38,111 bases of DNA. Source: Mycolicibacterium sp. CH28. Its GTDB lineage: Bacteria; Actinomycetota; Actinomycetes; Mycobacteriales; Mycobacteriaceae. This document shows positions 1 to 6,611 of the stretch, piece by piece. The translations under genes were made by a program, and so were the position numbers. Location: assembly GCF_004745805.1 (NCBI RefSeq), contig NZ_SRLQ01000009.1:1-38111 (forward strand), read 5' to 3'. Position 1 is the stretch's first letter. Each line of letters begins with the position of its first letter. The notes beneath the pieces are model-generated. The model was not told the DNA's origin. It did no database searches and worked only from the letters and a program-made list of their open reading frames with translations.

Positions 1-719
1 ATCCCTACATCATCGCGATCGTCGACGAGCTGGCGGACCTGATGATGACCGCGCCGCGCGACGTCGAGGACGCGATCGTGCGCATCACCCAGAAAGCCCG
101 CGCGGCGGGCATCCACCTGGTGCTGGCCACCCAGCGGCCGTCGGTCGACGTGGTCACCGGTCTGATCAAGACCAACGTCCCGTCCCGCTTGGCCTTCGCC
201 ACGTCGTCGCTGACCGACAGTCGTGTCATCCTCGACCAGCCCGGCGCGGAGAAGCTGATCGGCATGGGCGACGGCCTGTTCCTGCCGATGGGTGCCAGCA
301 AGCCGCAGCGGTTGCAGGGCGCCTACATCACCGACGAAGAGATTCAGGCTGTCGTGCAGGCCTGCAAGGATCAGGCCGAGCCGGAGTACACCGAGGGTGT
401 CACCGCGGCGAAGACGGCCGGCGACCGCAGCGATGTCGACCCCGACATCGGCGACGACATGGACGTCTTCCTGCAGGCGGTCGAGCTGGTGGTCTCCAGC
501 CAGTTCGGCTCCACCTCGATGCTGCAGCGCAAGCTGCGGGTCGGGTTCGCCAAAGCGGGCCGGCTGATGGACCTGATGGAGACCCGCGGCATCGTCGGGC
601 CCTCCGAAGGCTCCAAAGCCCGTGAGGTGCTGGTCAAGCCCGACGAGCTGGCCGGCACGCTGGCGCTCATCCGCGGCGGGTCCGACGCCAACGGGGCAGA
701 CGCGGACGACGAGTTCTAG
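1..719 (+). CDS. ftsK: DNA translocase FtsK, C-terminal part (partial at window edge)
   Basis: The gene runs in from upstream; only the last 238 or so codons are present (frame starts at base 3). The visible protein begins in the Walker B strand (IAIVDELADL) of the RecA-like motor domain. It continues through the TQRPSVDVVTGLIKTN segment typical of FtsK/SpoIIIE and ends with a winged-helix gamma domain (about DVFLQAVELVVSSQFGSTS to KAREVLV), which in the family reads polar DNA motifs and contacts XerD. FtsK is a septum-located ATP-driven DNA pump for chromosome dimer resolution and segregation. Its TAG stop shares a CTAG with the stop of the convergent argA. The N-terminal membrane part lies outside the window, so integrity cannot be judged. 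Confidence 0.96.
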   Translation, partial: PYIIAIVDELADLMMTAPRDVEDAIVRITQKARAAGIHLVLATQRPSVDVVTGLIKTNVPSRLAFATSSLTDSRVILDQPGAEKLIGMGDGLFLPMGASKPQRLQGAYITDEEIQAVVQACKDQAEPEYTEGVTAAKTAGDRSDVDPDIGDDMDVFLQAVELVVSSQFGSTSMLQRKLRVGFAKAGRLMDLMETRGIVGPSEGSKAREVLVKPDELAGTLALIRGGSDANGADADDEF

Positions 720-1216
720 AGGGTGAGCAGCATCCGGGTATTGCCCAGGATGTTGGGCTTCACATAGGACAGATCAAGGAACTCGGCGACGCCGGTGTCA
801 TACGAGCGGCACATCTCCTCGTAGACCTCGGCGGTGACCGGGGTGCCCTCGATCTCGGTGAAGCCGTGCCGACCGAAGAACTCGGTTTCGAAGGTCAGCA
901 CGAACAGCCGCTCCAGTTGCAGCTCGCGGGCGACCGTGAGCAGCTGATTGACGACCGTGTATCCGATCCCGCGGCCCTTGACTTTGGGATTGACCGCGAC
1001 GGTGCGAACCTCGCCCAGGTCGGCCCACAACACGTGCAGGGCGCCGCAGCCGACCACCTCGCCATCCAGCTCGGCCACCCAGAACTCCTGGACCGCCTCA
1101 TAGAGCGTGACCAGGTTCTTCTCCAGCAGGATGCGGCCGGCGTAGGTGTCGACGAGACGCTTGATGTCGGGCACATCCGACGTGCGGGCGCGGCGTACGA
1201 CAACATCAGGGGTCAC
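716..1216 (-). CDS. argA: GNAT-family N-acetylglutamate synthase (ArgA-like, Rv2747 homologue)
   Basis: This is a 166-residue single-domain GNAT acetyltransferase. The acetyl-CoA loop GRGIG follows the strand RTVAVNPKVK, and the C-terminal FFGRHGFTEIEG segment is typical of short ArgA proteins. The sequence (VRRARTSDVP, LLEKNLVTLYEAV, YVKPNILGNTRMLL) closely matches what I recall of mycobacterial Rv2747, which makes N-acetylglutamate, the first step of arginine synthesis. I chose the GTG at 1216 because homology begins there. A farther ATG at 1276 would add 20 residues encoded by tandem-repeat DNA and is unlikely. It converges with ftsK, overlapping by 4 nt, and diverges from pgsA3. Confidence 0.88.
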   Translation of the reverse strand: MTPDVVVRRARTSDVPDIKRLVDTYAGRILLEKNLVTLYEAVQEFWVAELDGEVVGCGALHVLWADLGEVRTVAVNPKVKGRGIGYTVVNQLLTVARELQLERLFVLTFETEFFGRHGFTEIEGTPVTAEVYEEMCRSYDTGVAEFLDLSYVKPNILGNTRMLLTL

Positions 1217-1240
1217 GGGTGCAGAGTATCGGTCCCAGGG

Positions 1241-1320
1241 CGTCCCGGTGCCAACCGATATTCGTCCCGGTGCCAACCGATATTCGTCGCGGTGCCGACC
1301 GGTATCTGCCTACCGATATC
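1241..1320. repeat. 22-bp tandem repeat array between argA and pgsA3
   Basis: Two exact 22-bp copies lie head to tail at 1241-1262 and 1263-1284 (core GGTGCCAACCGATATT). A third copy at 1285-1306 differs at about 4 positions, and a partial fourth (CTACCGATATC) ends near 1320. The array fills most of the 113-bp gap between the chosen starts of two divergent genes. A 22-bp period is close to two turns of DNA, so it could be a stacked operator, but it may equally be slippage-derived. It stays open in the pgsA3 frame, so an N-terminally extended PgsA3 would contain it. Confidence 0.85.
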
Positions 1321-1329
1321 CTGTTACGC

Positions 1330-1935
1330 GTGTCGGGACAACCCCAGAACGATCCGGCGGTCCCGCGCGTTCGGGTGGCCAACATCGCCAACCTGCTGAC
1401 CGGGGTTCGGCTGGTCCTGGTTCCGATCTTCCTGCTGGCGCTGTTCGCCGGGGACGGTCACGAAACTGCAAGCCGGATAACTGCTTTCGCCATCTTCGCG
1501 ATCGCCGTGATCACCGACCGGCTGGACGGGTCACTAGCCCGCACCTATGGGATGGTCACCGAGTTCGGCAAGCTGGCCGACCCTATCGCCGACAAGATGC
1601 TGATCGGGGCCGCCCTGATCGGGCTGTCGATGCTCGGCGACCTGCCATGGTGGGTGACCGTGGTGATCCTGGCCCGCGAGCTGGGCATTACGGTGCTGCG
1701 GTTCGCGGTGTTGCGGCGCGGGGTGATCCCCGCCAGCCGGGGCGGCAAGCTCAAGACGCTGGTGCAGGCCGTCGCGATCGGTTTGTTCGTTTTGCCGCTC
1801 CACAGCTGGCCGGCGACCTGGCTCACGGTGGCCTGGGTGATCATGTGGGCCGCGATCGTGCTGACAGTGCTCACCGGCCTCGACTACGTGGTCTCGGCCG
1901 TCAAGGACTCCCGTGAGCGATCCGCTGGTCGATGA
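1330..1935 (+). CDS. pgsA3: CDP-alcohol phosphatidyltransferase, PgsA3-like (phosphatidylglycerophosphate synthase)
   Basis: This is a 201-residue integral membrane enzyme. The signature of the CDP-alcohol phosphotransferase family is complete: D-x2-DG-x2-AR-x8-G-x3-D-x3-D is read as DRLDGSLAR ... GKLADPIAD. This supplies the metal- and CDP-diacylglycerol-binding aspartates. Several hydrophobic helices follow (GAALIGLSMLGDL, WWVTVVILA, AIGLFVLPL, VIMWAAIVLTVL). The product likely joins glycerol-3-phosphate to CDP-DAG for phosphatidylglycerol/cardiolipin synthesis; the exact head group is inferred from synteny. The GTG at 1330 gives the length expected for PgsA3 (about 200-209). The in-frame start at 1219 would prepend repeat-encoded sequence. 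The 3' end overlaps pncC by 23 nt. Confidence 0.88.
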   Translation: MSGQPQNDPAVPRVRVANIANLLTGVRLVLVPIFLLALFAGDGHETASRITAFAIFAIAVITDRLDGSLARTYGMVTEFGKLADPIADKMLIGAALIGLSMLGDLPWWVTVVILARELGITVLRFAVLRRGVIPASRGGKLKTLVQAVAIGLFVLPLHSWPATWLTVAWVIMWAAIVLTVLTGLDYVVSAVKDSRERSAGR

Positions 1936-2401
1936 GGCCGCCCGGGCGCTGGTGACCCGGCTGGCCGGCCTCAGCCACACCGTGGCCACCGCCGAGTCGC
2001 TGACCGCCGGCTTGCTGGCGGCCACGCTGGCCGGCGTGCCCGGCGCCAGCGCCGTTCTGCGGGGCGGGCTGATCACCTACACCGTGGAGACCAAGATCAC
2101 GCTGGCCGGCGTACCCCGCGAACTGCTCGACGAATTCGGCCCGGTGGCCGCACCGACGGCGGCGGCACTGGCCGAGGGCGCGCGAGATCGCTGCGCCGCC
2201 ACCTGGGGCGTGGGTCTGACCGGAGTGGCTGGCCCGGAGCCGCACGGCGGGCACCCGGTGGGCACGGTGTATCTGGGGCTGGCCGGTCCGGGGGCTTGTG
2301 AGGTCGCTGAGCTGCGGCTGGACGGCTCGCGCTGGGATATCCGGCTGGCGGCGGTGCATGAGGCCGTCCGGCGGCTGCACAACCTCGTCGAACGGTCCTG
2401 A
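1913..2401 (+). CDS. pncC: Stand-alone CinA C-terminal domain protein, NMN deamidase PncC-like
   Basis: This is a 162-residue protein equal to the C-terminal domain of CinA. It carries the TAESLTAG motif (residues 26-33), the GGLITYTVETK segment and VGLTGVAGPEPHGGHPVGTVY, all typical of PncC nicotinamide-mononucleotide amidohydrolases that recycle NMN to nicotinate mononucleotide. The N-terminal molybdopterin-binding-like half of full CinA is absent, so the lone deamidase is the better name. It starts with GTG inside the end of pgsA3, which suggests translational coupling. M. tuberculosis, as I recall, lacks this gene between pgsA3 and clgR. The activity is inferred from family. Confidence 0.86.
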   Translation: MSDPLVDEAARALVTRLAGLSHTVATAESLTAGLLAATLAGVPGASAVLRGGLITYTVETKITLAGVPRELLDEFGPVAAPTAAALAEGARDRCAATWGVGLTGVAGPEPHGGHPVGTVYLGLAGPGACEVAELRLDGSRWDIRLAAVHEAVRRLHNLVERS

Positions 2402-2407
2402 GCTCCG

Positions 2408-2436
2408 GGGAACCAATCCGGCCGTCCCCGGCGTTG
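2408..2436 (+). promoter_or_regulatory. SigE-type ECF promoter upstream of clgR
   Basis: A GGGAACC -35-like element (2408-2414) is followed after 17 nt by CGTTG (2432-2436), matching the GGAAC/GTT pattern of mycobacterial SigE/SigH promoters. It lies 36 bp before the clgR start. The family context fits: clgR-psp operons in M. tuberculosis are reported to be SigE-dependent. The transcription start is inferred, not seen. Confidence 0.65.
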
Positions 2437-2472
2437 CATTAATTGCTGCGACTAATGGAGGAGGACAGCCAA

Positions 2473-2808
2473 ATGGCGGTACTGCTGCGTGAGGTGATCG
2501 GCGACGTGCTTCGCGATGCACGCACTTCGCAGGGACGCACCCTTCGCGAGGTTTCTGATTCGGCGCGGGTGAGCCTCGGCTACCTCTCGGAGGTGGAACG
2601 CGGTCGCAAAGAGGCGTCCAGTGAGCTGCTCAGCGCCATCTGCAGTGCACTAGACGTCCCCCTGTCGCGGGTGTTGACCGATGCCGGGGAGAAGATGGCC
2701 GGCCGCGAGCGGATCGCCCGGCTGACCGCTGTGCCCAGCCGCGAAACCTCCATCGACGTTGCCACCAAGGTCGTCATCCCGCACCCTGTCGCGATGGCCG
2801 TGGCCTGA
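2473..2808 (+). CDS. clgR: Transcriptional activator ClgR (XRE/Cro-type HTH)
   Basis: This is a 111-residue regulator with an N-terminal helix-turn-helix of the XRE type (about residues 12-68: TLREVSDSARVSLGYLSEVERGRKEASSE split over helices 2-3). Its C-terminal tail ends in two alanine-containing hydrophobic residues (MAVA), like the recalled Rv2745c. In actinobacteria ClgR activates clpP/clpC protease genes and its own psp operon under envelope stress, and ClpP degrades it through its C-terminal degron. I chose the ATG at 2473 because GGAGGAGG (2457-2464) is 8 nt upstream and homology begins there. An earlier in-frame start at 2443 would precede the ribosome site. A SigE-type promoter lies just upstream. 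Confidence 0.93.
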   Translation: MAVLLREVIGDVLRDARTSQGRTLREVSDSARVSLGYLSEVERGRKEASSELLSAICSALDVPLSRVLTDAGEKMAGRERIARLTAVPSRETSIDVATKVVIPHPVAMAVA

Positions 2809-2822
2809 CCCCTGGACCGGGT

Positions 2823-2848
2823 CACGTCCGGCCGACATGCCGGACGTG
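2823..2848 (+). terminator. Strong hairpin between clgR and pspA (attenuator or processing site)
   Basis: A perfect 10-bp stem (CACGTCCGGC, 2823-2832, paired with 2839-2848) closes a 6-nt loop, beginning 14 nt after the clgR stop. No T-tract follows. Because pspA is expected to be co-transcribed with clgR, partial termination or mRNA stabilisation is more likely than full termination. The function is inferred. Confidence 0.5.
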
Positions 2849-2938
2849 GCTGTGGCCGGGCATCGCGACCCGATAAATTGGGCACTGCGACTCAGCTGAG
2901 ACCAAACTGCGGCACTCGATACGAAGGCGGGGCACCTG

Positions 2939-3757
2939 ATGGCCAATCCGTTCACCAAGGCGTGGAAGTACTTGATGGCGCTGTTCAGCTCCAAGGTCGA
3001 CGAGTACGCCGACCCGAAGGTGCAGATCCAGCAGGCCATCGAGGAGGCCCAGCGCCAGCACCAGGGGCTGACTCAGCAAGCCGCCCAGGTGATCGGAAAC
3101 CAGCGTCAGTTGGAGATGCGGCTCAACCGTCAGCTCGCCGACATCGAGAAGCTGCAGGTCAACGTCCGCCAGGCGCTCACCCTCGCCGACCAGGCCACCG
3201 CCGCCGGTGATGCGGCCAAGGCCACCGAGTACACCAACGCCGCCGAGGCGTTCGCCGCGCAGCTGGTCACTGCCGAGCAGAGTGTCGAAGATCTGAAGAC
3301 CCTGCACGACCAGGCGTTGCAGGCCGCCGGCCAGGCGAAGAAGGCCGTCGAGCAGAACGCCATGGTGCTGCAGCAGAAGATCGCCGAGCGCACCAAGCTG
3401 CTCTCGCAGCTGGAACAGGCCAAGATGCAGGAGCAGGTAAGCGCCTCGCTGCGGTCGATGAGCGAGATCGCTGCCCCCGGCAACACCCCAAGCCTCGATG
3501 AGGTGCGGGACAAGATCGAGCGCCGCTACGCCAACGCGATGGGTTCGGCCGAGCTGGCGCAGAACTCGGTGCAGGGCCGGATGCTCGAGATCCAGCAGGC
3601 CAGTGTGCAGATGGCCGGGCATTCCCGGCTCGAGCAGATCCGCGCGTCGATGCGCGGCGATGCGCTGCCGGCCGGGGACGCCGCCGTGGCCCCCGCTCCG
3701 GCCAACCCGGCGGTTCAGGCCGGCACGCCCGAGGCCGAAAAGCCGCTTGGACAGTAG
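2939..3757 (+). CDS. pspA: Phage-shock protein PspA (35-kDa antigen, Rv2744c homologue)
   Basis: This is a 272-residue PspA/IM30-family coiled-coil protein. An amphipathic N-terminal helix (MANPFTKAWKYLMALFSS) is followed by long heptad-rich helices (about 25-225: IEEAQRQHQGLTQQ, QRQLEMRLNRQL, LLSQLEQAKMQEQ) and an Ala/Pro-rich tail. PspA coats and stabilises stressed membranes as a peripheral oligomer. In mycobacteria it is also the partner through which the Psp proteins interact with ClgR. It lies 130 bp after clgR and 15 bp before pspM, which fits a clgR-pspA-pspM operon. The sequence matches the recalled 35-kDa antigen throughout. Confidence 0.95.
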   Translation: MANPFTKAWKYLMALFSSKVDEYADPKVQIQQAIEEAQRQHQGLTQQAAQVIGNQRQLEMRLNRQLADIEKLQVNVRQALTLADQATAAGDAAKATEYTNAAEAFAAQLVTAEQSVEDLKTLHDQALQAAGQAKKAVEQNAMVLQQKIAERTKLLSQLEQAKMQEQVSASLRSMSEIAAPGNTPSLDEVRDKIERRYANAMGSAELAQNSVQGRMLEIQQASVQMAGHSRLEQIRASMRGDALPAGDAAVAPAPANPAVQAGTPEAEKPLGQ

Positions 3758-3772
3758 GAGGCGAACACTTCG

Positions 3773-4603
3773 ATGACGGTGAAACGGGACAAGCCCGGAT
3801 TCGTCACGCAGCAGTGGCGTTCGACCCTGCAGCGCGGTGTCGACACCGTCAGCGAGTACGCCGAAGTGGCGGCCCAGAAACTGAGCGCCGCCGCCGACCC
3901 CCGCGCTCGGCTGCTACGCAAGCGCCGCTGGGCGTTGCGGCTGGGCCTGTTCTTCTCGTTCGCGTCGGTGTTCTGGATGCTGGTGACCGGCCTACTCGCG
4001 ACCTGGAGCACCCCGGTGTGGGCGCTGCTGATCACCGGTCTGATCGCCGCCGGCGCGGCGGCTCCCGCCACCATGCTGCTGCTGCGCTACCGGTGGCTGC
4101 GCGCTGAGCCGCTGCCCCCGCAACGCCAGGTCAGCGGTCGCCGGCTACCCCCGCACGGGTCGGTGGCACGGCCATCGATGTCGGCGCTGGGAGCTTCCGA
4201 GCGTGGAATGCACTCATTGCTGGGGGTGATGGCGCGCGGGAACATGTTGCCGCCAGAAGAGATTCGCGAACTCACCGCGGCCGCCGATCGCACCGCGGCG
4301 ACCATGGCGGCGACGGCCAATGAGGTGGTCTCGATGGAACGCGCCGCCGCTGACACGCCCAACTCGCGGTCGTATCTGGTCCCGACCATCAACGCGTTTA
4401 CCGCCCAACTCAACCACGGTGTGCGGCAGTACAACGAAATGGTCACCGCCGCAGCGCAACTGGTGTCGGCGGCCAACACGGGCTCGATGTCCAGTTCGCC
4501 GATGTCGGCGCAGCGCTACCGAAACGAGCTCTCCGATGCCACCGACCGGCTGATGGGCTGGGCGCAGGCCTTCGACGAGCTCGGCCAGCTGCGCCGGGCC
4601 TGA
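3773..4603 (+). CDS. pspM: Psp membrane protein PspM (Rv2743c homologue)
   Basis: This is a 276-residue protein with a basic N-terminal cytosolic region, two adjacent transmembrane helices (about 55-76 and 81-104) and an Ala-rich helical C-terminal domain (about 145-275). In M. tuberculosis the equivalent protein is the integral-membrane Psp partner that binds PspA. A Shine-Dalgarno-like AGGAGG lies upstream, around the end of pspA. It is the last gene of the operon here. The usual fourth gene of the M. tuberculosis operon (pspN, Rv2742c) is not present, and the next gene, ephG, runs convergently, ending 7 bp away. The name rests on synteny and overall similarity rather than on catalytic motifs. 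Confidence 0.88.
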   Translation: MTVKRDKPGFVTQQWRSTLQRGVDTVSEYAEVAAQKLSAAADPRARLLRKRRWALRLGLFFSFASVFWMLVTGLLATWSTPVWALLITGLIAAGAAAPATMLLLRYRWLRAEPLPPQRQVSGRRLPPHGSVARPSMSALGASERGMHSLLGVMARGNMLPPEEIRELTAAADRTAATMAATANEVVSMERAAADTPNSRSYLVPTINAFTAQLNHGVRQYNEMVTAAAQLVSAANTGSMSSSPMSAQRYRNELSDATDRLMGWAQAFDELGQLRRA

Positions 4604-4610
4604 CTGCGCT

Positions 4611-5060
4611 CTATAGTCGCGGGCGCAACGCCGGCACGAGGGCGCCGGCGATACCCCGCGCGATGGCCTTGGTGAAATCGAACATGTCGAAGTAGTCCCG
4701 CCACAACGTGATTCGACCGTTGTTGACCTCGAAGACGCCACACACCCAGAACTGCAGGCGTACCGGGCCGAATATCAGCACATCGGTGCGTTCGGTCAGC
4801 ACCACTGGGCCGTTGACGGCGATGCGATGGATCTTCACCTGGAAGCCAGCCTTGCCCTGCATGCGCCGAAAGAGCTTCATGGTGCGGGCCCGGCCGCGGA
4901 TGGTGGGGAAGCCGACGTTTTCGTAGATCAGGTTGTCGTCCAACTGGGCGTCGGCGGTGGCCAGGTCTTCATCCTGCAGGGCGGACAGGAAGACCTCGAC
5001 GGTGTGCGCGTTGTCGATATCGGAGCTCACGTTGGTGGTCTGCTCGGTCATGTCCGCCAC
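4611..5060 (-). CDS. ephG: Limonene-1,2-epoxide hydrolase-type enzyme EphG
   Basis: This is a 149-residue SnoaL/NTF2-like fold protein of the limonene epoxide hydrolase family. The expected Asp-Arg-Asp catalytic set is visible as R91 and D93 in ERTDVL and D122 in WRDYFD. The family opens epoxides by water attack with acid assistance; the recalled M. tuberculosis Rv2740 is a structurally solved member active on lipophilic and sterol epoxides. The start MADMTE at 5060 matches the recalled homologue in position and length (149). It is divergent from the glycosyltransferase gene with only 34 bp between starts, so the two promoters must overlap each other or the neighbouring coding sequence. Confidence 0.92.
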   Translation of the reverse strand: MADMTEQTTNVSSDIDNAHTVEVFLSALQDEDLATADAQLDDNLIYENVGFPTIRGRARTMKLFRRMQGKAGFQVKIHRIAVNGPVVLTERTDVLIFGPVRLQFWVCGVFEVNNGRITLWRDYFDMFDFTKAIARGIAGALVPALRPRL

Positions 5061-5094
5061 AGTAGGCGCGTACCCCTGTGGCAGGGTAGGCCGC

Positions 5095-6261
5095 GTGCGT
5101 GTCGCGGTCGTCGCCGGTCCTGATCCGGGCCATGCCTTTCCCGCTATCGCGCTGTGCCTACGGTTCGCCGCCGCCGGGGATCAGCCTGTCCTGCTGACCG
5201 GTGCCGAATGGCTTGCGACCGCGCGGGCGGCCGGGATCGAGTCCGTCGAGCTTGCCGGGCTGGATCCGACCGAGGCCGACGACGACGCCGACGCGGGCGC
5301 CAAGATTCATCAGCGCGCGGCGCGGATGGCCGTGCTCAATGTCGCGACGCTGCGGCAATTGGCACCCGATCTGGTGGTCTCCGACGTGATCACCGCCTGT
5401 GGCGGGATGGCGGCCGACCTGATGGGTATCCCGTGGGTCGAACTGAGCCCGCACCCGCTGTACCTGCCGTCGAAGGGGCTGCCGCCATTGGGCAGCGGGC
5501 TGGCGCCGGGCACCGGGGTACGCGGACGGCTGCGTGACGTGGTCATGCGCGCGCTGACCGGACGGTCGGTACAGCAGGGGCTGCGCCAGCGCGTACAGGC
5601 GCGGGTGGAGATCGGCCTACCGGCGCGTGACGCCGGACCGGTTCGCCGGCTGATCGCCACCCTGCCGGCGCTGGAGGTGCCGCGACCGGACTGGCCCGCC
5701 GAGGCTGTCGTCGTTGGCCCGCTGCATTTCGAGCCGACGTCCGCGGTGCTGACGATCCCGACAGGGGAGGGCCCGGTGATCGTGGTGGCGCCGTCGACCG
5801 CCACGACCGGTGCCGCCGGGGTGACCGAGCTGGCCCTGGCGCACCTGGTGCCCGGCGACACGGTGCCTGCGGGCTCACGGGTGGTGATCTCCCGGCTCGC
5901 CGGTGACGAGCTTGACGTGCCGCCCTGGGCCGTCGTGGGGCTGGGCCGTCAGAACGAGCTGCTGGCCCATGCGGATCTGGTGATCTGCGGTGGCGGCCAT
6001 GGGATGTTGTCGAAGACCCTGCTGGCCGGCGTGCCGATGGTGGTGATCCCCGGCGGCGGCGACCAGTGGGAGCTGGCCAATCGCGTTGTCCGGCAAGGCA
6101 GTGCGCGGCTGATCCGGCCACTGAGCGCGACCACGCTGGTGCGCGAGGTGGCCGAGGTGCTGTCCGTGCCGGGCTATCGGCAGGCGGCCCGGCGGGCCGG
6201 TGAGAGCATCGGGCAGGTCGCCGATCCGGTACGGGTGTGCCATGAATCGGTGTCTGGGTAA
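5095..6261 (+). CDS. GT1-like (UDP-glycosyltransferase/MGT-type) glycosyltransferase, Rv2739c homologue
   Basis: This 388-residue protein has a GT-B fold. The N-terminal Rossmann strand VRVAVVAGPDPGHAFPAIAL carries the acceptor-side GH motif. The C-terminal nucleotide-sugar-binding segment (about residues 290-345) contains ADLVICGGGHGMLSKTLLAG followed by GVPMVVIPGGGDQWELA, the usual HxGxG/DQ pattern of UDP- and dTDP-sugar transferases acting on small lipophilic acceptors. The length equals that recalled for Rv2739c when the GTG at 5095 is used, which supports this start over the earlier ATG at 4933 inside ephG. The acceptor is unknown; pairing with the epoxide hydrolase hints at lipid or terpenoid modification, an inference only. 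Confidence 0.85.
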   Translation: MRVAVVAGPDPGHAFPAIALCLRFAAAGDQPVLLTGAEWLATARAAGIESVELAGLDPTEADDDADAGAKIHQRAARMAVLNVATLRQLAPDLVVSDVITACGGMAADLMGIPWVELSPHPLYLPSKGLPPLGSGLAPGTGVRGRLRDVVMRALTGRSVQQGLRQRVQARVEIGLPARDAGPVRRLIATLPALEVPRPDWPAEAVVVGPLHFEPTSAVLTIPTGEGPVIVVAPSTATTGAAGVTELALAHLVPGDTVPAGSRVVISRLAGDELDVPPWAVVGLGRQNELLAHADLVICGGGHGMLSKTLLAGVPMVVIPGGGDQWELANRVVRQGSARLIRPLSATTLVREVAEVLSVPGYRQAARRAGESIGQVADPVRVCHESVSG

Positions 6262-6270
6262 GTTGGTGGC

Positions 6271-6465
6271 GTGCGGCTGACCGAATTCACCGAACTCGTC
6301 GAGGCGCAGTTCGGTCGGGCTCGTGGCTCGTCACTGCTGGTGGATCACGTGCTGACCGCGCTGGGCGGGCGTACCGCCGCGCGGGCCGTCGAAGACGGTG
6401 TGGATCCCCGCGAGGTGTGGCGGGCGCTGTGCGCGGACTTCGATGTGCCGCGCGATCAGTGGTAG
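6271..6465 (+). CDS. DUF3046 small protein (Rv2738c homologue)
   Basis: This is a 64-residue acidic/mixed protein with the conserved DUF3046 layout: an N-terminal MRLTEFxExVxxxFG, a DHVLxxLGGRTAxxAVExGVDPREVW centre and a terminal DVPxxxW. The GTG at 6271 begins 9 bp after the glycosyltransferase stop, so the two are probably co-transcribed. The function is unknown. The gene commonly sits just upstream of recA in actinobacteria. In M. tuberculosis a second DUF3046 copy forms part of PspN, from memory of published Psp surveys; that copy is absent here. Confidence 0.85.
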   Translation: MRLTEFTELVEAQFGRARGSSLLVDHVLTALGGRTAARAVEDGVDPREVWRALCADFDVPRDQW

Positions 6466-6494
6466 CCGACACGCGGCGGCGCGCCTCCTTGTCA

Positions 6495-6510
6495 TCGAAC
6501 ACATGTTCGT
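6495..6510. promoter_or_regulatory. LexA (SOS) box upstream of recA
   Basis: TCGAAC-ACAT-GTTCGT matches the mycobacterial SOS box TCGAAC-N4-GTTCGA at 11 of the 12 defined positions. It lies about 100 bp upstream of the recA start and just after the DUF3046 gene, where the LexA-controlled distal recA promoter is expected. Confidence 0.85.
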
Positions 6511-6534
6511 TATTGTGGTCCATGTTCGACCGTT

Positions 6535-6557
6535 TTGTCGGTGCCTTGTCCTAGCGT
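6535..6557 (+). promoter_or_regulatory. RecA-NDp (PafBC-dependent) damage-inducible promoter of recA
   Basis: TTGTCGGTG at 6535-6543, then exactly 8 nt, then TAGCGT at 6552-6557 is a full match to the published RecA/LexA-independent promoter motif (TTGTCRGTG-N8-TANNNT), attributed to the activator PafBC in mycobacteria. It is the promoter element nearest to recA, 54 bp before its start codon, giving recA a second, LexA-independent damage response. Confidence 0.85.
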
Positions 6558-6611
6558 CACGGCAACTGACCAACACCGGTCAACCGAATACCGGAAGAGA
6601 ACGGAGACCTC

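Noticed and set aside
1219..1329. N-terminal extension of PgsA3 from ATG 1219
   Set aside because: It is encoded by the tandem repeat, lacks a ribosome site and exceeds the known family length; homology starts after GTG 1330.
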